Made by a program: the position numbers and the translations under genes. From contig DATJAO010000038.1 of the NCBI GenBank assembly GCA_035516175.1, forward strand, positions 1-64,000: a DNA stretch of 64,000 nt, given 5' to 3'. This stretch comes from DASPSR01 sp035516175 (lineage in GTDB: Bacteria > Nitrospirota > UBA9217). How positions within the stretch are numbered: position 1 is the first letter of the stretch; the number at the start of each line of letters is the position of its first letter. Under the pieces are notes generated by a model. That model worked only from the letters and a program-made list of their open reading frames with translations. It was not told the origin of the DNA and made no database searches. Below, one piece after another: positions 1-9,234 of this stretch.

Positions 1-16
1 GGGGGTATCGGATTTT

Positions 17-2599
17 ATGACAGTGATCAGGGTACATGAGTTGGCCAAGAAAATGGGCGTGGAGAGCAAGGAGCTTGTTGCTGTGCTCGAAAAAATGGGC
101 ATCAAGGGGAAAACTCCCACGAGCGGCCTCGATGATAAAGAAACAAAATCCCTGATCGAGAAGCTGAAGGCCGTACGCAAGGAGAAGGAAAAAGAAAAAA
201 CCAAGAAAGAGAAGGACACAGTCGACGTTATCGCTTCCAAAGAAGAAAGGCTCAAGAAAGCAGCAGCTCTCATCGGGAAATTTTCATCGACCCTTGAAAA
301 GCCCGGCGCAAAGCCGAAACCAGCTCCGGTTCCACCTCAGCCGAAGCCAGAGATGCCCGCCCCCCCGGTGATACCTCCCCCAGCGCCGGCAAAGCAGTCA
401 CCGCCGCCTGTCAAGGCCGAAGAACCGAAGGCCGCACCTGATATCCAGAGCGTGAAGGTCCAGCCCGCGCAAGTTGCCCAGATGCAGCCGCACATTGAGG
501 CTCCGCGGTCTATTCCGTCTCCTGCGGTCCGGTCGGTTCAGCAGGTTCCACAGAGACCGGTGGGCGCGGGACCGCGGCCGGCCCGGCAATTCGGGAAGCC
601 CACGTTCGGTGCGCCCGTGCTTGAGCCGTCACAAGTGCCGCCATCCCTGATCCCGGCCAAACCGTCGAAGAAGAAGTGGCAGAAGAAAACTGAATACGGG
701 CCGAAGGACGACCGGGAATTCCGGGAAAAGCCGTCATTTAAAAAGCTGCCCGATCTTAAGACGCTCCCTTCGGGCAGGAAACCCCATAAAAAAGATGAAA
801 GGTTTGCTCCACAGACCGATGTCGCCGAGATTACGAAGCCCCGGAGAAAGGTTGTCAAGATCCAGGAAGGCTGTACCATCAAGGAATTCGCCGAGGTCAT
901 GGGCCAGAAATTGGGCGACGTGATCAAGAAGCTCATGACCATGGGCATCATGGCTACACAAAATCAGGTCATGGACACCGATGCGGCTATGCTCCTGGCC
1001 GACGAGTACGGGATCAAGGCGGAGATGGCGAGCATCGAGTCTGCTGAGGACATCCTCGAGGAGAAGGCTGATGAGGCGGAGGCCATGGTGGCGCGACCGC
1101 CAGTGGTGACGATCATGGGCCATGTGGACCACGGAAAGACCTCGCTGCTCGATGCGGTGCGCGAGACGAATGTGGTCTCCAAAGAGGCCGGTGGCATCAC
1201 CCAGCATATCGGCGCTTACCAAGTAAGCCTCAAAGGAAGGGACATTACCTTCCTTGACACGCCCGGCCATGCGGCATTCACCGCCATGCGCGCGCGGGGA
1301 GCTCAAGTGACGGACATCGTCATCCTCGTCGTTGCGGCCGACGACGGTGTCATGCCGCAGACGAGGGAAGCAATCAATCATGCGAAGGCGGCCGGGGTGC
1401 CGATCATTGTAGCTATCAACAAGATCGATAAACCGGAGGCCAAGCCCGATCGGGTCAAACAGGAGCTTTCAGAGTTTGAGCTCATCCCCGAGGAGTGGGG
1501 AGGGCAGACCATCTTCTGCGAGGTTTCGGCAAAGAAAAAGATTGGTCTTGAACATCTTCTCGAAATGGTCCTCATTCAAGCTGACGTGCTCGAGCTCAAG
1601 GCGAATCCTGATAAAATGTCGCGGGGAACGGTCATCGAGGCCAAACTGGACAAGGGTCGCGGCCCGGTGGCGACCGTGTTGGTACAATCCGGTACTCTGA
1701 AGGTGGGCGACTTCTTTGTGACCGGCGCCCAATTCGGGAAGGTACGGGCGCTCATCAACGACAAGGGCGAACGCGTCGAACAGGCAGGGCCCTCCATGCC
1801 TGCCGAGGTCATCGGTTTTTCCAGCGTTCCCCTTGCAGGCGAGCGCTTTGTCGTGCTCGAGGAAGAGCGCAAGGCGCGGCAGATAGCCGAACTCCGGCAG
1901 GCCAAGCAGCGTACTTCTGAGCTGGCCTCGATGAAGAAGGTGACGCTCGAAGATCTTCATGCCCAGATCCAGGAAGGGATGGTGAAGGAGCTTAACATCG
2001 TTATCAAGGCCGACGTGTCAGGTTCGGCCGGGGCCATCGTGGATTCGCTCGAAAAGCTTTCGACCACGGCGGTTAAGCTCAAGGTCATTCACAGCTCGGT
2101 GGGTGCCATCACGGAAACCGACGTGATGCTTGCAGCAGCGTCGAACGCCATCATCATTGGTTTCAATGTCCGGCCGGAGCCCAAGGGCACGGAACTCGCC
2201 CAGCGCGAGGGTGTGGACATCAGGCTCTACAATATCATCTATAACGCTATCGACGACATTAAAGCCGCCATGGAAGGTCTGCTTGAGCCGACGCTGAAGG
2301 AGCGGATCCTCGGACGCGCCGAGGTGCGTCAGACGTTCCATGTGTCCAAAGTCGGTACCATCGCCGGTTCGTATGTCCTTGATGGAATCATGACGAGGCA
2401 AGCGGACGGGGTGCGGGTGCTTCGGGACAACGTGCTCGTCTATGAAGGGAAGCTCCACTCGCTCAAACGCTTCAAAGACGACGTGCGCGAGGTGCAGGCA
2501 GGCTACGAATGCGGTCTCGGAGTGGAGAATTTCAACGATATCAAGGTCGGAGACATAATCGAGGCGTTCGTGATCGATAAAGTGGCGGCAAAGCTGTAG
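17..2599 (+). CDS. infB: Translation initiation factor IF-2
   Basis: IF-2 is the GTPase that places initiator fMet-tRNA on the 30S subunit and promotes 50S joining. The sequence shows an N-terminal IF2_N module (about residues 2-55), a long Pro/Ala/Lys-rich linker (about 90-230), a second IF2_N-like segment (about 280-345), then the G domain with GHVDHGKT (about 367), DTPGH (about 413) and NKID (about 468), followed by the C-terminal beta-barrel domains. At 860 residues it is a normal long form. The ATG at 17 follows a purine-rich GGGGGT at 1-6. It is the first gene of an infB-DUF503-rbfA-nrnA-truB-rpsO-pnp series; nusA and rimP, the usual upstream partners, would lie outside the window. Confidence 0.98.
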   Translation: MTVIRVHELAKKMGVESKELVAVLEKMGIKGKTPTSGLDDKETKSLIEKLKAVRKEKEKEKTKKEKDTVDVIASKEERLKKAAALIGKFSSTLEKPGAKPKPAPVPPQPKPEMPAPPVIPPPAPAKQSPPPVKAEEPKAAPDIQSVKVQPAQVAQMQPHIEAPRSIPSPAVRSVQQVPQRPVGAGPRPARQFGKPTFGAPVLEPSQVPPSLIPAKPSKKKWQKKTEYGPKDDREFREKPSFKKLPDLKTLPSGRKPHKKDERFAPQTDVAEITKPRRKVVKIQEGCTIKEFAEVMGQKLGDVIKKLMTMGIMATQNQVMDTDAAMLLADEYGIKAEMASIESAEDILEEKADEAEAMVARPPVVTIMGHVDHGKTSLLDAVRETNVVSKEAGGITQHIGAYQVSLKGRDITFLDTPGHAAFTAMRARGAQVTDIVILVVAADDGVMPQTREAINHAKAAGVPIIVAINKIDKPEAKPDRVKQELSEFELIPEEWGGQTIFCEVSAKKKIGLEHLLEMVLIQADVLELKANPDKMSRGTVIEAKLDKGRGPVATVLVQSGTLKVGDFFVTGAQFGKVRALINDKGERVEQAGPSMPAEVIGFSSVPLAGERFVVLEEERKARQIAELRQAKQRTSELASMKKVTLEDLHAQIQEGMVKELNIVIKADVSGSAGAIVDSLEKLSTTAVKLKVIHSSVGAITETDVMLAAASNAIIIGFNVRPEPKGTELAQREGVDIRLYNIIYNAIDDIKAAMEGLLEPTLKERILGRAEVRQTFHVSKVGTIAGSYVLDGIMTRQADGVRVLRDNVLVYEGKLHSLKRFKDDVREVQAGYECGLGVENFNDIKVGDIIEAFVIDKVAAKL

Positions 2600-2654
2600 T
2601 GCCGTCATCGCGGGCTCATTCACTATGCTCCGGACACGGTGGCGGTCTTAAATC

Positions 2655-2936
2655 ATGTTTATCGGTGTCTGTACCATTGAAATGCACGTCCCTGACAGCG
2701 GTTCTCTCAAGACCAAGAGACAATCGCTGCGAAGCCTGAAGGACAGGATACGGCATACGTTCAATGTCTCGGTGGCTGAGGTCGATAACAATGATCTCTG
2801 GCAGAAAGCTTCCCTTGCCGTGGCTGCTGTGAGCAATGATAAATCCCACCTCAATCAAACGCTGGACCATGTGCTGAACATGGTACGGGGTGTACCCGAA
2901 CTGAGCCTGTTGGATTATCACATAGAGATATTCTAG
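2655..2936 (+). CDS. DUF503 family protein (YlxP-like)
   Basis: This is a 93-residue protein of the DUF503/YlxP family, with the typical start MFIGVCTIEMHVPDSGSLK and the basic KTKRQSLRSLKDRIR stretch. The family is a small ferredoxin-like fold, commonly encoded between infB and rbfA. That is its place here, so a ribosome- or translation-linked role is inferred from context only. Length is typical for the family. No signal peptide or membrane segment is visible. The biochemical function is unknown. Confidence 0.9.
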   Translation: MFIGVCTIEMHVPDSGSLKTKRQSLRSLKDRIRHTFNVSVAEVDNNDLWQKASLAVAAVSNDKSHLNQTLDHVLNMVRGVPELSLLDYHIEIF

Positions 2937-3033
2937 AAAAGAGACGGGAGAAGACAGGGCACAGGCTAGAACGTGAAATCGTACTCCAACCACCTGGCGT
3001 CTGTCAGCGCTCCTTTGTACTCTGAGGAATACT

Positions 3034-3408
3034 ATGTCAAAGCCAACATATAAAAGGTCAGAGCGCGTGAGCGATCAGATGAAGCAAGAGATCGCCGACA
3101 TCCTGATGCGCAAGATAAAGGACCCCCGGATCGGCTTTGTCACCGTGACCGATGTCGAAGTATCGGATGACCTCAGGAACGCGAAGGTTTTCGTGAGCGT
3201 CTACGGAGGAGATAAAGAGGCCTCGCTAAAGGGATTAAGGAGCGCGTCGGCATTCATCAGGGCCGAACTGGGCAGGCGCATGCGGATGAGGTTCATGCCG
3301 GAACTTCTCTTCCGTTTTGACAGCACCGTGGAGCAGGGTGCCCATATTATGGAGATCCTGCGCAGTCTGGAAGAGGAAAAGGAAAAGAAGGGCTCTCCGG
3401 ATGAGTGA
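3034..3408 (+). CDS. rbfA: Ribosome-binding factor A
   Basis: RbfA is a single KH-like-domain factor that binds the 30S subunit during late 16S rRNA maturation and cold adaptation. The 124-residue product carries the family core DPRIGFVTVTDVEVSDDLR (about residues 30-48), the NAKVFVSVYG strand, and the RMRMRFMPELLFRFD stretch near the C terminus. Length is normal. Its last codons overlap the next gene: the nrnA start at 3401 lies inside the final rbfA codons, so the two are probably translationally coupled. Confidence 0.97.
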   Translation: MSKPTYKRSERVSDQMKQEIADILMRKIKDPRIGFVTVTDVEVSDDLRNAKVFVSVYGGDKEASLKGLRSASAFIRAELGRRMRMRFMPELLFRFDSTVEQGAHIMEILRSLEEEKEKKGSPDE

Positions 3409-4402
3409 TCTGGCCGAAATCATATCGGAACTACGACAGAGCAATACTATCCTGATCTCGGTCCACAAAAGTCCGGACGGAGATGCTCTTGGCTCTCAGC
3501 TGGCGCTTATGCATGCTCTCGAGAAGATGGGCAAAACGGTTACAGCCCACAACCTCGATCCGGTACCGGGGATATACCGCTATCTTCCTGGGTCGGCAAG
3601 AATAAAAACAGGGAGCTCCGTTACCGGAAAGTATGATGCATTCGTAGTGCTGGACTCCGAACCTTCCAGGACCGGCCTGTTCGATGGGAAATATCCCGCC
3701 GATAGGCTGATCAATATAGACCATCACATTACCAACCCGATGGATTGGGAACTTGTCTGGCTGGACCCGGTTGCGTCGGCGACGGGTGAAATGGTCTATA
3801 ATCTCATTACCGGCCTGAACGTGACCATAGACCGCGACATCGCCCTCTGTCTGTATACCGCGATCTTTACCGATACAGGTTCGTTCCGATATACTAATAC
3901 GACTCCGGCAAGCATGAGGATCGCCGCGGAACTGATTGAGGCAGGTGCCGATCCCTGGTTCGTTACCGAGAACGTGTATGAATCATATGCATACCGGAGG
4001 CTAAAGCTTCTCGGCAAGGTCCTGACGGGTATGGAACGGAGTGAGGATGGAAGAATTGCATGGGTCGTGGTCACGAACGAACTTTACCGCCAGACCGGAG
4101 CAACGTCCGAAGACACGGAAAATTTTATCAACTTCGTCCGATCGGTGAAGGGTGTTGAAGTCGCGGTCCTCTTCAGGCAGACGGCTGAGGCACAGTACAA
4201 GATCAGCATGCGCTCCAAAGGACGGGTCGACCTTTCCAGCCTCGCCCGGTCACTCGGAGGCGGCGGGCATAAGAACGCTGCAGGCAGCGTACTCGATGGC
4301 ACGCTTGAAGAAGTCAGAACCAGAGTCATCAGCGAAGTTGAAAAAGTTATCGAGGCACACATAAGGAGCGGGAGCATTATTGCTTATGGACGGCATTCTT
4401 AA
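3401..4402 (+). CDS. nrnA: DHH-family bifunctional oligoribonuclease/PAP phosphatase
   Basis: This DHH/DHHA1 phosphoesterase of the NrnA type degrades nano-RNAs and/or pAp. The protein has the N-terminal motif SVHKSPDGDALGS, the signature DHH in NIDHHITNP (about residue 108), and the C-terminal DHHA1 substrate-binding motif GGGGHKNAAG (about residue 285). I take the ATG at 3401, which overlaps the end of rbfA by 8 bp and gives 333 residues, the family length. The frame stays open upstream to 3317, but that extension lies inside rbfA and is low-complexity basic. It is a standard member of the infB-truB operon in many bacteria. Confidence 0.93.
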   Translation: MSDLAEIISELRQSNTILISVHKSPDGDALGSQLALMHALEKMGKTVTAHNLDPVPGIYRYLPGSARIKTGSSVTGKYDAFVVLDSEPSRTGLFDGKYPADRLINIDHHITNPMDWELVWLDPVASATGEMVYNLITGLNVTIDRDIALCLYTAIFTDTGSFRYTNTTPASMRIAAELIEAGADPWFVTENVYESYAYRRLKLLGKVLTGMERSEDGRIAWVVVTNELYRQTGATSEDTENFINFVRSVKGVEVAVLFRQTAEAQYKISMRSKGRVDLSSLARSLGGGGHKNAAGSVLDGTLEEVRTRVISEVEKVIEAHIRSGSIIAYGRHS

Positions 4403-5276
4403 TATCAATAAACCGTCCGGCATGACTTCCCACGATGTTGTTCAGAAGGTGCGCAGGATCCTAAAGGAAAATCGCATCGGCCATACGGGCACACTTGACC
4501 CGCTCGCGACCGGCGTGCTTGTTCTCTGCGTAGGCAAGGCAACGAGGGTCGCCCGATATCTTGAAGCGGGAGAGAAGGAGTATCAAGCCGTAATGCGGCT
4601 CGGCGTAATTACCGATACGCTGGATGCCGAGGGATGTGTTCTGGAAACAAGATCGTATACGCCTCCCGCAAGGGCTGATATCGAACGGATCATGCGCGGA
4701 TTTACCGGTGTGATCATGCAGCGTCCGCCGGCCTTCTCTGCGGTGAAGGTTTCGGGAATACCTTCGTATAAATTGGCGAGACAGGGCAAGGCCAAACCGC
4801 TGGACCCCCGACCCGTGACAATCCACGGACTCGAACTGACGTCGTATGAAGATCCATTCGTGCGCTTTACCGTAAGATGCTCCAAGGGAGTCTACGTCCG
4901 GACGCTCTGTGCGGATATGGGAGAAGCCCTTGGGATGGGCGCACATCTCACCAGTCTCGTGAGAACTCGCTCAGGCCGTTTTAGCCTTGATCGGGCTGTT
5001 TCGCTCGATGAGCTCGCTGATATTGCCTCCTCTGGCAGCGCACATCAGGCGATGACCCTCATAGATGAAGCACTCGCTGATTTCCCGGCGGTTCTGATCG
5101 GTGATGAAGAAGCTTCAAAGGTAATGCACGGAAATCAGATATCCTGTCCGTTATCCCTGGCGACAAGCAGCATTGACGTCGCCCGGGTCCATGATCCTGC
5201 GGGCAGGCTGCTGGCACTGGCGAGGGTTGTTGCAGGGACCCTTAGGCCAGAGCTTGTCTTTTCTTGTTGTTCATGA
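4386..5276 (+). CDS. truB: tRNA pseudouridine(55) synthase
   Basis: TruB converts U55 in the T-loop of tRNAs to pseudouridine. The family N terminus MDGILNINKPSGMTSHDVV is followed by RIGHTGTLDPLATGVL (about residues 35-50), which contains the catalytic Asp. A KGVYVRTL motif and a C-terminal extension complete the roughly 296-residue protein. I chose the ATG at 4386; an in-frame TTG at 4380 has a better-spaced GGAG and would add two residues. The start overlaps the nrnA 3' end, consistent with coupling. Confidence 0.96.
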   Translation: MDGILNINKPSGMTSHDVVQKVRRILKENRIGHTGTLDPLATGVLVLCVGKATRVARYLEAGEKEYQAVMRLGVITDTLDAEGCVLETRSYTPPARADIERIMRGFTGVIMQRPPAFSAVKVSGIPSYKLARQGKAKPLDPRPVTIHGLELTSYEDPFVRFTVRCSKGVYVRTLCADMGEALGMGAHLTSLVRTRSGRFSLDRAVSLDELADIASSGSAHQAMTLIDEALADFPAVLIGDEEASKVMHGNQISCPLSLATSSIDVARVHDPAGRLLALARVVAGTLRPELVFSCCS

Positions 5277-5285
5277 ATAAAATGC

Positions 5286-5314
5286 TTTACAACATTCTGA
5301 AAATATGATATTTT
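5286..5314 (+). promoter_or_regulatory. Possible sigma-70 promoter before rpsO
   Basis: In the 78-bp truB-rpsO gap, TTTACA (5286-5291) and TATTTT (5309-5314) are spaced by 17 bp. The -10 is weak (4 of 6), so this may only be chance in an A+T-rich spacer. rpsO-pnp often has its own promoter in bacteria. Confidence 0.3.
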
Positions 5315-5354
5315 ATCTCGCTTTAGAAATGCTTTGGAAAGGAGGGACGGTTGA

Positions 5355-5618
5355 ATGGATAAGGAACAGAAGACAGGTCTGATCAATACGTACCGCAGGC
5401 ATCCATCGGATACAGGTTCTCCGGAGGTACAGATTGCTCTGCTCAGCGGGAGAATCAGCCATCTTACGGAGCACCTGCAGGCACATAAGCAGGACCACCA
5501 CTCACGGAGAGGTCTCCTGAAAATGGTCGGGCAGAGGCGCCGCCACCTGGATTATCTGAAGAAAAACGATCTGGAGCGTTACCGCCAGGTCATCGATCAG
5601 CTCGGCATAAGAAAATAG
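5355..5618 (+). CDS. rpsO: 30S ribosomal protein S15
   Basis: S15 is an 87-residue primary 16S rRNA-binding protein of the central domain. It has the conserved DTGSPEVQIALLSGRISHLT (about residues 19-38), HKQDHHSRRGLL and the C-terminal LDYLKKND region, which together recover the whole family length. A strong Shine-Dalgarno, AAAGGAGGG, lies at 5338-5346, eight bases before the ATG at 5355. It is followed by pnp at a 32-bp spacing, the conserved rpsO-pnp arrangement in which both genes are often autoregulated. I see no clear RNA control structure here. Confidence 0.98.
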   Translation: MDKEQKTGLINTYRRHPSDTGSPEVQIALLSGRISHLTEHLQAHKQDHHSRRGLLKMVGQRRRHLDYLKKNDLERYRQVIDQLGIRK

Positions 5619-5650
5619 CATTACAAACGTAATGGGAATAGTGAGGTTTC

Positions 5651-7747
5651 ATGGCAACAACAGTAGAAACAGAAATAGGCGGTAGGCTTCTGATCCTTGA
5701 AACGGGATTGATGGCCAAACAGGCAAGCGGCGCTGTCGTTGCAAGGTACGGCGACACCGTCGTTCTGTCAACGGCCGTTTCCTCAAAGGTTGAACGGGAA
5801 AACGTTGATTTTCTCCCGTTGACGGTGGACTACCAGGAAAAGGCCTATGCCGCCGGAAGAATCCCTGGCGGATTTTTCAAACGCGAGGGGAGACAGACCG
5901 AAAAAGAGACCTTGACGTCGCGACTCATCGACCGGCCGATCAGGCCGCTGTTCCCCGAGGGGTATTATTACGATACGCAGATCATTGCAAACGTGCTCTC
6001 GATCGGTGATGAGAGCTCCATGGACCTCATGGGAATGATCGCTTCGTCCGCTGCTCTCGCAATATCCGATATTCCATTCAGGGGCCCCATCGGCGCTGTG
6101 AGGATTGGATTCCTTGACGGGAAGTATATCATCAATCCCGGCCAAAAGGAGCTCGAGTCCACGCGCCTCAATCTGGTTGTGGCAGGCACTGCCGACGCCA
6201 TCATGATGGTTGAAGGGGGCGCAAGCGAATTGACCGAGGACCAGATGCTCGAGGCCCTCGAGATCGCCCACCGCGAAATCAAGAAGATCGTTGCGCTCCA
6301 GAATGAACTCGTTGGCTATGTCGGTAAGCCCAAACGGGCAGTCAAAACCGTAGAGATCGATAAGGACCTTGCGGCGCAAGTTGCTTCTCTGGCCATGGAC
6401 CGATTGCGGACCTCCATCATAATTCCGAACAAAATGGAGCGGCAGAAGACACTTGATGCTCTCCTTGATGATATCAAGCAGAAACTAAAGAAAGAAGACG
6501 ATCCTACGAGGAACGTCCAGATATCAACGATTTTCTTTAGCTTGGAAAAAGACGAGGTCCGAAAGATAATCCTGGAGAAGAATGTCCGCACCGACGGCCG
6601 TAAACCAAATGAGATCCGGCCGATCAGTTCGTCCGTCGGACTCCTCCCGCGGACCCATGGCTCGGCGCTCTTTACCCGCGGTGAGACCCAGGCTTTGGCC
6701 GTTGCCACGCTCGGTACGTCCGAGGACGAGCAGCGCATCGACTCCCTGGAGGGAGAATATTTCAAAACATTCATGCTCCATTACAATTTTCCCCCCTTCA
6801 GCGTTGGCGAAACCAAACCCCTGCGGGGTCCGGGAAGACGGGAAGTAGGACACGGGGCGCTCGCAGAGCGTGCGCTCAAGGCCATGATTCCGTCCAAGCA
6901 GGAGTTCCCATACACCATCAGGCTTGTTTCAGACATCTTGGAATCAAACGGCTCTTCGTCCATGGCCACGGTCTGTGGCGGCACGCTCGCACTCATGGAT
7001 GCAGGCGTCCCGATCAAGGCGCCGGTAGCGGGAATCGCCATGGGGCTCATCAAGGAAGGCGAAAAAGTGATCGTGCTCTCCGATATCCTCGGCCTTGAGG
7101 ACCACCTCGGCGATATGGATTTTAAGGTCACCGGTACAAGCACCGGGATCACGGCGCTCCAGATGGACATGAAGATAGAAGGGATCACCATCGATGTCAT
7201 GCGCCGGGCGCTCGAGCAGGCTAAAGAAGGACGGCTCCATATTCTCGGGAAAATGCTCGAAACTTTGCCGGCGCCGAGAAAGAATCTGAACCCCTTTGCG
7301 CCCAGAATCGTCACCATGCAGATCAATCCCGACAAGATCAAGGACGTCATCGGAAGCGGCGGCAAGGTGATCCGCAGTATCGTTGAGCAAACCGGTGCCA
7401 AGATCGACATCGAGGACAGCGGCGTAATCAACATCGCTTCATCCGACGAAGCTGCAGCCAACAAAGCCAAGGAAATCATCAGAGGCATCGTTCAGGAGGC
7501 CGAGGTCGGAAAACTTTATATGGGTAAAGTAAGAAAGATCATGGACTTCGGAGCCTTCGTCGAAATTTTCCCCGGTACCGATGGCCTGCTGCATATCTCG
7601 CAGATATCCGATCGGAGGCTTGAGAAGGTGACCGACGAGCTGAAAGAAGGGGACGAGGTTCTCGTCAAAGTGCTGGAGATCGACCGGCAGGGCAAGATCC
7701 GTTTGTCGCGGAAGGAAGCGATGCGGGAGAAGGCCAAGAATCAATAG
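5651..7747 (+). CDS. pnp: Polyribonucleotide nucleotidyltransferase (PNPase)
   Basis: PNPase is the 3'-5' phosphorolytic exoribonuclease of mRNA decay. The 698-residue protein shows two RNase PH domains with a helical insert between them. The second contains RGETQALAVATLGT and the catalytic-site stretch GDMDFKVTGTSTGITALQMD. These are followed by a KH domain (IGSGGKVIRSIVEQTGAKIDI, read as the GSGG loop at about residue 568) and a C-terminal S1 domain (GKVRKIMDFGAFVEIFPGTD region, about residues 622-690). Length is normal. GTGAGG lies just before the ATG. A good intrinsic terminator follows at 7778-7825, closing the operon. Confidence 0.98.
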   Translation: MATTVETEIGGRLLILETGLMAKQASGAVVARYGDTVVLSTAVSSKVERENVDFLPLTVDYQEKAYAAGRIPGGFFKREGRQTEKETLTSRLIDRPIRPLFPEGYYYDTQIIANVLSIGDESSMDLMGMIASSAALAISDIPFRGPIGAVRIGFLDGKYIINPGQKELESTRLNLVVAGTADAIMMVEGGASELTEDQMLEALEIAHREIKKIVALQNELVGYVGKPKRAVKTVEIDKDLAAQVASLAMDRLRTSIIIPNKMERQKTLDALLDDIKQKLKKEDDPTRNVQISTIFFSLEKDEVRKIILEKNVRTDGRKPNEIRPISSSVGLLPRTHGSALFTRGETQALAVATLGTSEDEQRIDSLEGEYFKTFMLHYNFPPFSVGETKPLRGPGRREVGHGALAERALKAMIPSKQEFPYTIRLVSDILESNGSSSMATVCGGTLALMDAGVPIKAPVAGIAMGLIKEGEKVIVLSDILGLEDHLGDMDFKVTGTSTGITALQMDMKIEGITIDVMRRALEQAKEGRLHILGKMLETLPAPRKNLNPFAPRIVTMQINPDKIKDVIGSGGKVIRSIVEQTGAKIDIEDSGVINIASSDEAAANKAKEIIRGIVQEAEVGKLYMGKVRKIMDFGAFVEIFPGTDGLLHISQISDRRLEKVTDELKEGDEVLVKVLEIDRQGKIRLSRKEAMREKAKNQ

Positions 7748-7777
7748 CCCATGTAACATCATGAACAACGGCGGAGA

Positions 7778-7825
7778 GGAAATAGGGAGCTCAACGAGAT
7801 GACCTGTTTCCTTTTTTATTTTTTT
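7778..7825 (+). terminator. Intrinsic terminator after pnp
   Basis: GGAAATAGG (7778-7786) pairs with CCTGTTTCC (7803-7811), giving a 9-bp stem with one G-U pair and a 16-nt loop. It is followed at once by T6-A-T7. It lies 31 bp after the pnp stop and ends only about 15 bp before the next start codon. Confidence 0.8.
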
Positions 7826-7839
7826 GCAGTGGAGGGAAA

Positions 7840-9075
7840 GTGCCGAAATACGATTTAGCCGTGGTCGGGGCAGGTCTCGGCGGACTTGCTGCGACAGCGC
7901 TGCTTTCCAGAAAGAATAAGAAGGCCATCGTAATTGAGCCTGGTAATGCGGTAGGCGGCGCCCTGAGAACGTTTGAAAAGAGGGGGTTTGTCTTCACCAC
8001 CGGTCCCGCGCTGTCCTTCGGATTTGAGCGGGGAGGAGCGATCCAAGATCTCTATGAAAACCTCGGTGTCTCGCATAACGCTTCCATGCTTTCACCCTGT
8101 TATCAGGTCGCCCTTCCCGATCGAAGGATTACCGTCTACGCCGAACAGGGCGAAACGCTGGAAGAGCTCAAGAGAGAATTCCCGAATGAGATTGACGCGA
8201 TAGCAGGATTCTATCGAGATCTCAAAAAAAAGTCTATCCAGAATATTAAAAACCGTTTTTTTGCTTATCTGTCAAGCCGTAGATCTGCCGGTGGATTTAT
8301 CCGCAGGTACCCGTTCAGCCGCGAACTCATTGCGTTCTTTGATGTTCAATCGCGGTATTTCTTTAGCCAGTCTATCGATGATATCTCCCTGACATCACTC
8401 ATTACCCTCTGTGATACAGCACCGCTCATGGTCCAGGGTGGCTTCAAAAAAATCGTACAGCAGATGGTAGATGTACTTCTCAAAAACGGCGGTGAAATAC
8501 AGTATCATGTACCTCTTGCGGAGATCGCATTCAACGACAAGCAGAAAACAGGAGTCACGACGCCGCAGGGATTCGTGGAGTCTGACTTCGTGCTGCTGAA
8601 TACGGAACAGCAGAAGAGGGAGCACGTGCTCTTTATGAGTATCCGCAATGAGGTCGTTCCCATCGGGATGCTGGCGAATGTGATCAGCCTGACTGATTAT
8701 TTTTATCCTGAACGCTTTTTTGCGCTGACGCTTAGTGGCCCGGACGACGAGACCGTAGCCCCGAAGGGGATGAGAACACTTACTGCGTCATTCCAACCAT
8801 GGTTTGCCACTCAGAGCCAGGATGAACTGATGAGGGTGATTGGCGGGCTGGTCCCTTTTTTGAACGAATTTCTTGTCTTCAGCGAATTGTATAAACCGGA
8901 GTCCTGTGCGTATACCCTGCCCAAAGACCTGTCATTTAGACCGGTTCGGACACGAAACAGCCAGATGTTGCTCAGCCGCTCCTCGAAGAGAGGCGTGTAC
9001 ATGCTTCTTGACGGCACAGGAACTCCTGCCCAGTCGATTGCTGCGGCCCGAGCGCTCGTTGAGCGCCTCGGATAG
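7840..9075 (+). CDS. FAD-dependent oxidoreductase, phytoene desaturase/carotenoid isomerase-like
   Basis: This 411-residue flavoprotein belongs to the amino-oxidase/CrtI superfamily. The N terminus holds the dinucleotide-binding motif VVGAGLGGLAATALL (about residues 6-20), then VIEPGNAVGGALRTFEKRG, which is characteristic of phytoene-desaturase-like enzymes. The C-terminal LDGTGTPAQSIAAARA resembles the second FAD contact of that superfamily. I use the GTG at 7840, preceded by GGAGGG at 7831-7836. The substrate cannot be named: no carotenoid genes are nearby, and relatives act on retinol, polyprenyl and other hydrophobic substrates. The gene begins just downstream of the pnp terminator, leaving little room for its own promoter. 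Confidence 0.8.
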   Translation: MPKYDLAVVGAGLGGLAATALLSRKNKKAIVIEPGNAVGGALRTFEKRGFVFTTGPALSFGFERGGAIQDLYENLGVSHNASMLSPCYQVALPDRRITVYAEQGETLEELKREFPNEIDAIAGFYRDLKKKSIQNIKNRFFAYLSSRRSAGGFIRRYPFSRELIAFFDVQSRYFFSQSIDDISLTSLITLCDTAPLMVQGGFKKIVQQMVDVLLKNGGEIQYHVPLAEIAFNDKQKTGVTTPQGFVESDFVLLNTEQQKREHVLFMSIRNEVVPIGMLANVISLTDYFYPERFFALTLSGPDDETVAPKGMRTLTASFQPWFATQSQDELMRVIGGLVPFLNEFLVFSELYKPESCAYTLPKDLSFRPVRTRNSQMLLSRSSKRGVYMLLDGTGTPAQSIAAARALVERLG

Positions 9076-9234
9076 GTAGATACGCTTATACGCTTGGGGC
9101 AGGTGAACCAATCGTTCTTGCAAATGCATCAGGCCGCTAATTGGCACGGATCTATGCATATTTGAAAAGACTTGGGTGTGTTCTCTGAATCATCGAAAAA
9201 GTGAAATCCTTACAGGAAAAAGGGAGAAAGTAAG

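Noticed and set aside
9141..9158. Sigma-54-like sequence before the NHL lipoprotein (TTGGCACG ... ATGC)
   Set aside because: The GG and GC pairs are 11 bp apart (9143-9144 and 9156-9157) instead of the required 10, and no activator gene is nearby.
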